From: Myxococcales bacterium
GTDB taxonomy: Bacteria; Myxococcota_A; Polyangia; Polyangiales; Polyangiaceae
Direction: 5' to 3'
Assembly (NCBI GenBank): GCA_021778125.1
Contig: JAJYCT010000019.1
Span: 1-32,306, forward strand
DNA length: 32,306 bases
Positions 19,165 through 26,734 of this stretch are shown piece by piece. A program made the translations under genes and the position numbers. The notes beneath the pieces were generated by a model. That model ran no database searches and was not told the DNA's origin. It saw only the letters and a list, made by a program, of their open reading frames with translations. Numbering within the stretch: the stretch's first letter is position 1; the number at the start of each line of letters is the position of its first letter.

Positions 19165-20942
19165 TCGCTGCAGTCCTGGCTCCGAGCGTCGCCGACCGCG
19201 ACGAGCGGATGGCCAGGATCGTCGCGTGGGCGGGGCCCACGAGCGCCCGCTGGACGGTGGGCCGCGCCGTCTTTGCAACGTGGCCGCATTGCGGGCGAGC
19301 GGGCCGCACGGGCGATGGCGCCGTGTTGGGCCGTCTGGATACGGCGGTCGATCACCTGGGGCTGGACCTAGGGCGTGCGAGCGGAGACTTCGCGCTCGTC
19401 AGTCCTGCCGCCGATGACGGCCTCCTGCTCGCCCGGGCGCAGCTCGCAGGCCGCCCCCTCTACTACTGGCGCGACAGGGCGACGGGGGCCGTCGTCGTGT
19501 GCTCGCAACTCGCCGGGTTGCTGCATGTCATCGGGCACCGGCCCTCCTTGAACGTGCAGCGGCTCGCGTCACTCGCGGTCGAATGGCCCCACTTCGATCC
19601 GACCGCGACCGTCTACGACGCCGTCTCCCGTGTGGACCTCGGCCAGGCGCTGGTGTTGTCCCTGGAGCGCCGCGTCGCGACCCGGACCCATGCCATCGGT
19701 GTGGAGCCGCTGCTCGAGGGGACGGCCGAGGAGCTCGCCGACCAGCTCCGGGCACACGTCCTTTCTGCCGTTCGCCGCTCGATCGAGGGTGCGACCCGGG
19801 TGGCCGTGATGGCCGGCGGAGGCGTCGACTCGAGCGGCCTCCTGGCAGCCGCCGTGGCCATCGCTCGGGGGGCTCCGAAGCGCGACGTCCAAGCGATCGC
19901 CTTCGACTTCGCCGGCCCTGGCGACGACCGTCCCTACCTCCGGGCGCTCGCGTCCGCCCTGGGCCTCGAGCCGATCCGGGTCGGAGCGAGTGGCCTGAGC
20001 CCCTTCCTCCGGAAGACGCTCGTCATCGATGCGTCGCCCGCGGCATGGCCATCGATAGCGGTGGACGTAGGCCTCGCGGCGGCAGCCCGGGAGGCCGGCG
20101 CCGATCGCCTGATCTCTGGTGTCTGCGGGGACGATCTCATCGATGGCGAGCCACGGTTCCTCGCCCAGGTCGCACGCGGGGGGCATCTCGTGGAAGCGCT
20201 GCGGGATGCGGTCCGCCTGCGACTCTACTGGAGGACGTCCGCGGCCGAGCGAGTCGTCTCGTTCGTCCTGCGCCCCCTCGCCGCGACCACGCTGCCCTGG
20301 TTGGCCCTCGCGACACGCCGCATGCGCAACCGGGTGGATCAGGACTGGCTCGGACCCGAGCTCCGCGCTCTCGTGGAGACGACTGCGGCGAGGGATCGGC
20401 GTCGCTATCCGCAGGACGTCCATCTGAGGTCGCGGCATCGCATCCTGGCCGCGCGCTACCTGCAGAGCGTGATGGAGGTCCAGGCGCAGGTCACCGCAGC
20501 GACGGGGCTCGCCACGGCGAGCCCCTTCTTGGATCGCGAGCTCGTTTCCTTCGTTACCCGGATCCCTCCGACCATGCTGTTGCACGGAGGTCGCCTCAAA
20601 GGCTTGTACCGGTTGGCCATGCGCGGCCTGGTACCCGACCAGATCCTCGATCGCCCCGACAAGGCGGAGTTCGTCTGCGGCTACGACGAGGTCGTCCAGG
20701 GCGCCGGGGGGTTCGGGGCGCTCGAGGATCTGGCGACCATGAGGGAGCTCGGTAGGCTCGGGCTCGTCGAGCCGGCCCCATACCTGCGCGCGTACCGGAA
20801 GCTCACGGGCGAGGCCCGCGCGAGTGGGGAGTGGCTCCTGCTGTGGCCTGCCCTCGCCGTGGAGGCATTCGTGCGAGCGTACGAGCGGGGAGATCTGACA
20901 CCGCGACCTCCGCGCACTGTCGCCGCGGACGTAAGGGCCTGA
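19161..20942 (+). CDS. Lasso peptide cyclase (C), asparagine-synthase-like (McjC/LarC-type)
   Basis: AsnB-like architecture lacking the N-terminal catalytic Cys; ARAQLAGRPLYYWRD, PP-loop VAVMAGGGVDSSGLLAAAVAIA, LISGVCGDDLIDGEP, TASPFLDRELVSFVTRIPP, GRLKGLYRLAMRGLVPDQILDRPDKAEF. Confidence 0.9.
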   Translation: MIAAVLAPSVADRDERMARIVAWAGPTSARWTVGRAVFATWPHCGRAGRTGDGAVLGRLDTAVDHLGLDLGRASGDFALVSPAADDGLLLARAQLAGRPLYYWRDRATGAVVVCSQLAGLLHVIGHRPSLNVQRLASLAVEWPHFDPTATVYDAVSRVDLGQALVLSLERRVATRTHAIGVEPLLEGTAEELADQLRAHVLSAVRRSIEGATRVAVMAGGGVDSSGLLAAAVAIARGAPKRDVQAIAFDFAGPGDDRPYLRALASALGLEPIRVGASGLSPFLRKTLVIDASPAAWPSIAVDVGLAAAAREAGADRLISGVCGDDLIDGEPRFLAQVARGGHLVEALRDAVRLRLYWRTSAAERVVSFVLRPLAATTLPWLALATRRMRNRVDQDWLGPELRALVETTAARDRRRYPQDVHLRSRHRILAARYLQSVMEVQAQVTAATGLATASPFLDRELVSFVTRIPPTMLLHGGRLKGLYRLAMRGLVPDQILDRPDKAEFVCGYDEVVQGAGGFGALEDLATMRELGRLGLVEPAPYLRAYRKLTGEARASGEWLLLWPALAVEAFVRAYERGDLTPRPPRTVAADVRA

Positions 20943-20952
20943 AGGCCCCGCC

Positions 20953-21744
20953 ATGGCCGCCCTTACCTGGCTCTGCGAGCAGCGTGAGCGCGACGAGCTG
21001 ATCTTCCGGGTCGGACGTGACGGAGAGAGCCTCGTGGCCGACTTCGTGGGCGTCGGAAGGCTCAGCGCTCGCCCGGGCGATCCGGCGCCGACGTTCGAGC
21101 CCTACCCGGATGCCTCACCGGCGGCGGTCGCCAAGCTGCTCGAAGGCCCGGTCCCGGCCTTGCTGCGCACCCTCGAAGGGAGGCTCGCCCTGCACGGCGC
21201 GTCGGCCGCGCGGAACGGCCGCGCCATCGTCTGCGTGGGCCCGAGCGGAGCCGGAAAGTCGACGACGATCGCAGAGCTCGCGCGGCGTGCGGGCGTCGAG
21301 CTCGTGAGCGACGACGCGGCGGCGCTCGATGCCGTGGAGGGGCGGATCCAGATCACGCCGACCGAGCCTACGAGCTGGCTGTTGCCCGCGGCGCGAAGGG
21401 CCTTGGGACTCGATGCCTCATCCGAGTTCAAGACCCGGGTCGCTCCACGAGCGCGGTGCACCGGGCGGCCAGACGTCATCGCGATCTGTGGTCTCACGTT
21501 CGACGACTCGGCGGAACCGAGTCTTCGTCGACTCGCGGGGGCCGAGGCCTTCGCCGTGCTGGCCGGTTGCGCGGTTCGATTCGACATCGACGACCCGACG
21601 GCGCGCGTCCGGGAGCTCGAGCAACTCATGGAGGTCTGCCGACGAGTCTCGATCTTCGAGCTGCGCCGTCCGCGCGCGTTGGAGAAGCTGTCCGCCCTCG
21701 GCGACCTGCTGGAGGCTCTTCTGACTGCCGGGGGGAATCCATGA
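20953..21744 (+). CDS. HPr kinase/phosphorylase homolog (lasso precursor kinase type)
   Basis: LEGRLALHGASAARNGRAIVCVGPSGAGKSTTIAELARRAGVELVSDDAAALD: Walker A GPSGAGKST and downstream SDD motif of HprK-like kinases; sits between cyclase and B1. Confidence 0.88.
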   Translation: MAALTWLCEQRERDELIFRVGRDGESLVADFVGVGRLSARPGDPAPTFEPYPDASPAAVAKLLEGPVPALLRTLEGRLALHGASAARNGRAIVCVGPSGAGKSTTIAELARRAGVELVSDDAAALDAVEGRIQITPTEPTSWLLPAARRALGLDASSEFKTRVAPRARCTGRPDVIAICGLTFDDSAEPSLRRLAGAEAFAVLAGCAVRFDIDDPTARVRELEQLMEVCRRVSIFELRRPRALEKLSALGDLLEALLTAGGNP

Positions 21745-22034
21745 GGCTCGGCGACCACGATCGCGTCCTCGTCGCTACGGGGGTCCACGTGCGGGAGTTC
21801 GAAGGGGAGCTGATCATCCTCGACCTGGCGCGCGGCGACTACTTCGGGCTCGACGAGGTGGGGGCGCGCATGTGGGTCCAGCTCGCGGCCGGACGGACCC
21901 TGCGTGAGGTGGCCGAGGTGCTCTCGGCCGAGTACGGTGAACCCGTGGATCGAGTGCTCGACGATGCGCGCCATCTGGTCGAAGCGCTCCTCGAGCGCGG
22001 CCTGGCCGTGGTAGCAGCCAAGGCCCAGCCATGA
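21741..22034 (+). CDS. PqqD-family RiPP recognition element (lasso B1)
   Basis: 97-aa; VREFEGELIILDLARGDYFGLDEVGARMWVQLAAGRTLREVAEVLSAEYGEPVDRVLDDARHLVEALLERGL is a PqqD/B1 fold signature; ATGA overlaps on both sides. Confidence 0.92.
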   Translation: MRLGDHDRVLVATGVHVREFEGELIILDLARGDYFGLDEVGARMWVQLAAGRTLREVAEVLSAEYGEPVDRVLDDARHLVEALLERGLAVVAAKAQP

Positions 22035-22384
22035 GGGCCGTCGCGGCCGCACACGCGCTGCACGCCGTGGCCCGGATGGCTCTTCGGCTGGCCTCCCCGT
22101 TGAGGGCGAAGCGCATCGTCGATGCCGTGGGGCGCCGTATGCCCCGCCTGCTTGCGCACGAAGCGCGAGCCGTCGCGAACGCCATCGACTCCCGAGGAAC
22201 GTGCCTGAGCCGGGCCATGACGGTTGCGGCCATGGTCCCGGGCGCGGCCGTCGTGATCGGGGTCGATCCGCTCGCCCGTCGTCCGCTGTTCGGTCACGCG
22301 TGGGTAGAACTGGCAGGCCAGCCCCTGCGCCCGGGCGACGTCGACGGCTTCGAAATCGCGCGCCTGGTGACGGATCAGCCGTGA
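22031..22384 (+). CDS. Lasso peptide B2 leader peptidase (transglutaminase-like)
   Basis: DSRGTCLSRAMTVAAMV (catalytic Cys), GHAWVELAGQPL (His) plus downstream Asp; typical short B2 protein directly after B1. Confidence 0.92.
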   Translation: MRAVAAAHALHAVARMALRLASPLRAKRIVDAVGRRMPRLLAHEARAVANAIDSRGTCLSRAMTVAAMVPGAAVVIGVDPLARRPLFGHAWVELAGQPLRPGDVDGFEIARLVTDQP

Positions 22385-22447
22385 CGGGGTACTCTCGGGT
22401 TGAGCTGCTTCCCGCTGGAGGCGACTGGGGATGAAAGGAGACTTGCC

Positions 22448-23482
22448 GTGAAGAACTTGCTGCGCGTGGCTGGTGCCTTGGGGGCCGTCGGTACCGTGGT
22501 TGGAGCTCTGGTCATGACGGGAGCGGGGTGTTCCGGTTCGACGGCTACGTCGCCGGGCTCCGACGCGGGGGAGGACGCAACGGGGGACTCGGCAGCCGAC
22601 GGCGGCGAGGACGTCACGTCGACCGAGACCGGAACCGACTCGGGAACGGTCGACTCCAGCACGGTCGACTCCGGGACCAGGGACTCCGGCACGGTCGACT
22701 CGGGCACGGTGGATTCGGGGATCATCGTGGACTCCGGCTCCGTTGACTCTGGCACCGGCGACGGCAGCCCGGAAGCGGCCCCGTCCTACGCCTTCTTCCC
22801 CAACGAGGTCGTGCAGACCATCTGCAACCACCTCGCAACATGCTGCGAAGGCTCGAACACGTCCTCCTTCAACATGCAGCAGTGCTTCGCGGTGTTCACG
22901 TCGTTCGGCGGACTCAACGGCGACGGCCTCTACCTCGCCGAGCCGGCCCTGCAGGCCGACGGCGGGGCCGCGGTGGCGTACAACCCGAGCGCGGCGGCAG
23001 CATGTCTAGCGGACATCTCCGCGCTGCCCTGCGGCAGCGTCCACGACACGTCATGGCAGCAGGTGACCAGTCAGTGCTTCGCGGCGCTGACGGGGGGCAT
23101 TCCGGTCAACGGCACGGGCTGCCACGGGTCGATCGAGTGCGCGCCCGACTCTTATTGCAGCAACGGGACGTGCACTCCCATCCTCGCGCTGGGGGCGCCG
23201 TGTACGACGAACGACCAGTGCCAGTACCGTGGCACGGCACCCAAGACGGCGTACTGCGACTACCAGTACCCGAACCCGGACGCGGGCACGCAGACCTGCG
23301 TCGCGGCGCAGCCGACCGGTTCAGTCTGCGGGTACACGTTCTATTATCCCAACGAATGCCAGACGTTCGTGTGCAACGCGAGCTCGGGTCTCTGTGACAC
23401 GGCCCAGCTCTTCAGCGATCCCGGTGTGTCGCAGGGTCTGTGCGACTCGTTGACCATCAAGGACGCAGGCGGCGGCGGCTGA
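22448..23482 (+). CDS. Putative lipoprotein with Asp-Ser-Gly repeat linker and Cys-rich domain
   Basis: GTG start with RBS aaggag; VKNLLRVAGALGAVGTVVGALVMTGAGCSGS (lipobox-like TGAGC); linker ...DSGTVDSSTVDSGTRDSGTVDSGTVDSGIIVDSGSVDSGTGDG; then Cys-rich domain. Confidence 0.75.
   Translation: MKNLLRVAGALGAVGTVVGALVMTGAGCSGSTATSPGSDAGEDATGDSAADGGEDVTSTETGTDSGTVDSSTVDSGTRDSGTVDSGTVDSGIIVDSGSVDSGTGDGSPEAAPSYAFFPNEVVQTICNHLATCCEGSNTSSFNMQQCFAVFTSFGGLNGDGLYLAEPALQADGGAAVAYNPSAAAACLADISALPCGSVHDTSWQQVTSQCFAALTGGIPVNGTGCHGSIECAPDSYCSNGTCTPILALGAPCTTNDQCQYRGTAPKTAYCDYQYPNPDAGTQTCVAAQPTGSVCGYTFYYPNECQTFVCNASSGLCDTAQLFSDPGVSQGLCDSLTIKDAGGGG
22630..22760 (+). repeat. In-gene low-complexity repeat encoding (T/S)VDSG units
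   Basis: Recurring gactccggcacggtcgactcgggcacggtggattcggg-type units, about 15-18 nt each. Confidence 0.7.
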
Positions 23483-23505
23483 GCCCGGATTTCTCGTTCG
23501 CCCCC

Positions 23506-23533
23506 GTGCCGGCCCTCGCGAGGCGTCCGGCAC
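23506..23533. terminator. Strong inverted repeat, possible terminator or cruciform
   Basis: gtgccgg-ccctcgcgaggcgt-ccggcac: 7-bp stem, with the loop containing the self-complementary cctcgcgagg; between lipoprotein and tviB-like gene; no U tract. Confidence 0.35.
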
Positions 23534-23602
23534 CGGGCCCGAATGTTCTCTTGACGCGCGGACACTGAGAAGCGCGAGTATTCTCCGCGGCCTGAGCGCC
23601 TC

Positions 23603-24883
23603 ATGAACGAACGCATCGCGGTCATCGGTCTGGGCTACGTGGGCCTGCCCGTGGCTCTGGCCTTTGCCCGGAGGTTCCCTGGCACCATCGGCTTCGACGT
23701 CAACGCGGAGAAAGTCGACGAGCTGCGACGCGGCTTCGATCGGAACCACGAGCAGCCGCGCGAGGTGCTCGAATCCACCTCGTTGCAGATGACGGCCAAC
23801 CTGGCCGATCTTCAGGGCGCAACCTTCTTCGTCGTCGCAGTGCCGACGCCCGTCGACCAGAACAACCTCCCCGACCTCACGCCGGTCGAGCGCGCCAGCG
23901 AGGCGGTCGCCCGGGTCCTCTCCAAGGGCACCGTGGTCGTCTACGAGTCGACAGTCTACCCCGGGGTCACGGAGGAGATCTGCGGTCCGATCCTCGAGCG
24001 CGTGAGCGGATTGAAGCAGGGCGTCGACTTCAAGCTCGGCTACTCTCCCGAGCGGATCAACCCAGGAGACAAGGAGCACACGCTCGAGCGCATCACGAAG
24101 GTCGTGAGCGGGGAGGACGCCGCGACGCTCGAGCGCGTTGCGTCGGCCTACGGCGCGATCATCGACGCCGGTGTCCACCGCGCGCCGAGCATCCGCGTCG
24201 CCGAGGCGGCGAAGGTCATCGAAAACACTCAGCGCGACCTGAACATCGCCCTCATGAACGAGCTGGCGATCATCTTCGACCGCATCGGGATCCGTACGTC
24301 CGACGTCCTGGCGGCGGCGTCCACGAAGTGGAACTTCCTGCGCTTCCGCCCCGGGCTCGTCGGCGGTCACTGCATCGGCGTGGATCCGTACTACCTGACG
24401 ATGAAGGCGCAGCAGCTCGGCTACCAGCCCGAGGTCATCCTCGCGGGGCGCCGCATCAACAACAACATGGGGCCGTACGTTGCGGCGAAGGTCGTCAAGC
24501 TGCTCATCGACGCGGACCTCAGCGTGAAGGGAGCGCGTGTGGGCGTGCTCGGCCTGACGTTCAAGGAGGACTGCAGCGACATCCGCAACAGCCGGGTGCC
24601 GGACATCCTGCGGGAGCTGAAGCAGTTCGGTATCGAACCGCTGGTGCATGACCCGATCGCGGACGCCAGCGACGCGGCGCATGAGTACGGAATCAAGCTC
24701 GTGTCGGTCGACGAGCTGGCTCGCCTCGATGCGCTCGTGCTTGCAGTGAGCCACCGCTGGTACCTCGACCGGGGAACCGAGGCGTTGAACTGCATGCTGC
24801 GCAGGGGCGGGGTCCTGATCGACGTGAAGAGCGCGCTCGAACCTGCTCAGGTCCGCGCCGACGTGAGGTATTGGAGCCTGTAG
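23603..24883 (+). CDS. tviB: UDP-N-acetylhexosamine 6-dehydrogenase (TviB/WbpO-like nucleotide sugar dehydrogenase)
   Basis: IAVIGLGYVGLPVALAFARRF, VPTPVDQNNLPDLTPVERASEAV, YESTVYPGVTEEICGP, GYSPERINPGDKEH, AKVIENTQRDLNIALMNELAIIFDRIGIRTSDVLAAASTKWNFLRFRPGLVGGHCIGVDPYYLT. Confidence 0.9.
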   Translation: MNERIAVIGLGYVGLPVALAFARRFPGTIGFDVNAEKVDELRRGFDRNHEQPREVLESTSLQMTANLADLQGATFFVVAVPTPVDQNNLPDLTPVERASEAVARVLSKGTVVVYESTVYPGVTEEICGPILERVSGLKQGVDFKLGYSPERINPGDKEHTLERITKVVSGEDAATLERVASAYGAIIDAGVHRAPSIRVAEAAKVIENTQRDLNIALMNELAIIFDRIGIRTSDVLAAASTKWNFLRFRPGLVGGHCIGVDPYYLTMKAQQLGYQPEVILAGRRINNNMGPYVAAKVVKLLIDADLSVKGARVGVLGLTFKEDCSDIRNSRVPDILRELKQFGIEPLVHDPIADASDAAHEYGIKLVSVDELARLDALVLAVSHRWYLDRGTEALNCMLRRGGVLIDVKSALEPAQVRADVRYWSL

Positions 24884-25018
24884 CCGAGGCAAGCCGGCGC
24901 GCGAACGCACCCATATCCCGACGGCGAGGCGTCCGAGGCACGATGTCACGTTCGCCGGAACCTCTTCCCGTGCCCGTCAGCAAGGAGACCTGCATCGAGA
25001 GCACACATTGCAAGTGAG

Positions 25019-25033
25019 CGCGCACCTTGCGCG
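25019..25033. other. Short hairpin cgcgca-cct-tgcgcg
   Basis: 6-bp perfect stem with triloop, upstream of the collagen-like lipoprotein. Confidence 0.35.
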
Positions 25034-25118
25034 GTTCGTGGCGCGTGGCGGTGCCTCGTGGGCCCCCGGGTGCGGGCGATCGCAAGTCGCGCAATGGCGC
25101 CCAGCCGTGGCCCGCGCA

Positions 25119-25137
25119 ATGCACGCTTCGCGTGCAT
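25119..25137. other. Short hairpin atgcacgc-ttc-gcgtgcat
   Basis: 8-bp perfect stem, triloop, ending 31 nt before the ATG at 25169. Confidence 0.45.
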
Positions 25138-25168
25138 CTCGAGGTGCAAGACGGACTGGAGGTAGGTC

Positions 25169-26659
25169 ATGCGCAGCGCAGCGGCTTGGGCCGCGGTCGT
25201 CGTTCCGACGCTGACCGCGACGATGCTCGGGTGCTCCGGATCGACGGGCCCGCTGGGGCCCACGGGAGCGCAGGGCCCGCAAGGGCCGGAAGGTTCCCAG
25301 GGCGCACAGGGGCCCCAGGGCGACGCAGGAGCGCCCGGAGCGCCCGGCACCAGCGGGCCGCAGTCCCTCTCCGGCGTGGTCCCGGCGGTGGGGTTGCTCG
25401 ACCGAGGGGTCGACGTCGTCTTGCTGGGCAGCGGCACCGCGTTCACGTCGTCCACGAGCATCGACTTCGGGCCGGGTATCGCGGTCTCCAGCGTCATGCG
25501 CCTGTCTGCGAGCGCCTTGTCGGCGCACCTCGCGATCGACGCCACTGCAGCAGTGGGGGCGAGAGCCGTGAGCGTGACCACGGGCGATCAGAAGTTCCTC
25601 GCGGCCGGCGCCTTCCGCGTGGCTGCGCCGATTGACGTGGCCATCACGGCGGGCAATGCCATCCAGGGAGGGCTGGTGCAGCTCGACGTGGTCGACCAGG
25701 ACGGCGACTCCTTCAGCACCAGCTCGATGGCGATCATCGGTTCGGTGAGCACGCTGGGAACCGTCTCCGCGGAGACAGCTACACGCGCGTCGGTCATCGC
25801 GTTCGTCGACCCTCTGGCCCCTGCGGGCGCAGCGCAGCTCGAAGTGGCGAACGTCGAGCTCAGCCTCGGAGGCGCAGTCGTCTTTCCGGAGACCTTCTTG
25901 AGCACGCCGAGGGCGGTGACCGTAGGTACGGGCGCGCTGCTCTGGCTCAGTCCGGGAAGTCCGCTCGCCAAGGAGCGGATCGACGCCGTCGCCGGGACCC
26001 GAGCCTACAAGACGTACACGACGGGCCCCGGCGTGGTGTCCGTCGCTGTGACGCCGACCTCGGGCAGCCGCATGGCACCGCGGCTCAACGTGTATCCGAC
26101 GAGCGGCCGCTCCGCCGACCTCGTGGGCTCGGTGGCGGCCTCGATGCCGAGCATCGCCTATCCGGTGCTCGACAAGACGTGGACGTACTCGGTGGTCAGC
26201 GACCAGACGCTCGGCGGCGGCTCGTCCCTGTACGGCTACGGCATCGCCGCCGACTTCCGCGGCGCCGACGCGATCCAGACCGAGGCGCCAGGCCTGCACT
26301 TCAACGCGGCGAGCGCGCAAGTGATGTGCGCGACCGTGGCGGCGCAGGGGGCGGGCGTTTGCCTGTTGACGGGCGCAGTGGCGCCCGTCACGGACTTCGA
26401 CGTCTATCAGCTTCCGGCCACCGGACAGCCGACCGATGTCTACGTTTCGAGCGCGTTCGACACGCAGGCCTGGCTGACCCAGGACCAGACGCTCGTCCGC
26501 GTGGACGGCGACCTGTCCCCGGTCTGGCCGGCGCACGTGGCCGCGCACACCATCGACGGGAGCGCTCCCTGGTACATCGTGGTCGAGGGCCGGAGCGGTG
26601 GGTCCGCCCCGACGGGCAACTACGCGATCGGCGTCGCCATCCACGCGGCCGATCCCTAG
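25169..26659 (+). CDS. Putative lipoprotein with collagen-like Gly-X-Y segment
   Basis: Signal MRSAAAWAAVVVPTLTATMLGCSGS, then GSTGPLGPTGAQGPQGPEGSQGAQGPQGDAGAPGAPGTSGPQ (14 Gly-X-Y triplets), followed by a large beta-rich-looking extracellular region. Confidence 0.82.
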   Translation: MRSAAAWAAVVVPTLTATMLGCSGSTGPLGPTGAQGPQGPEGSQGAQGPQGDAGAPGAPGTSGPQSLSGVVPAVGLLDRGVDVVLLGSGTAFTSSTSIDFGPGIAVSSVMRLSASALSAHLAIDATAAVGARAVSVTTGDQKFLAAGAFRVAAPIDVAITAGNAIQGGLVQLDVVDQDGDSFSTSSMAIIGSVSTLGTVSAETATRASVIAFVDPLAPAGAAQLEVANVELSLGGAVVFPETFLSTPRAVTVGTGALLWLSPGSPLAKERIDAVAGTRAYKTYTTGPGVVSVAVTPTSGSRMAPRLNVYPTSGRSADLVGSVAASMPSIAYPVLDKTWTYSVVSDQTLGGGSSLYGYGIAADFRGADAIQTEAPGLHFNAASAQVMCATVAAQGAGVCLLTGAVAPVTDFDVYQLPATGQPTDVYVSSAFDTQAWLTQDQTLVRVDGDLSPVWPAHVAAHTIDGSAPWYIVVEGRSGGSAPTGNYAIGVAIHAADP

Positions 26660-26734
26660 GTCCTCGGTTGGGTGTAGGCCGCGAAGGCGTGAGGACGTGG
26701 ACGCCCGCGGACCCCTGGCGATAGCCTGCGGCAC

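Noticed and set aside
23551-23590. TTGACG...TATTCT promoter upstream of the tviB-like gene
   Set aside because: Spacer about 22 nt, too long for a convincing sigma70-type promoter.
24977-26734. 585-aa minus ORF
   Set aside because: Antisense shadow of the collagen-like lipoprotein gene.
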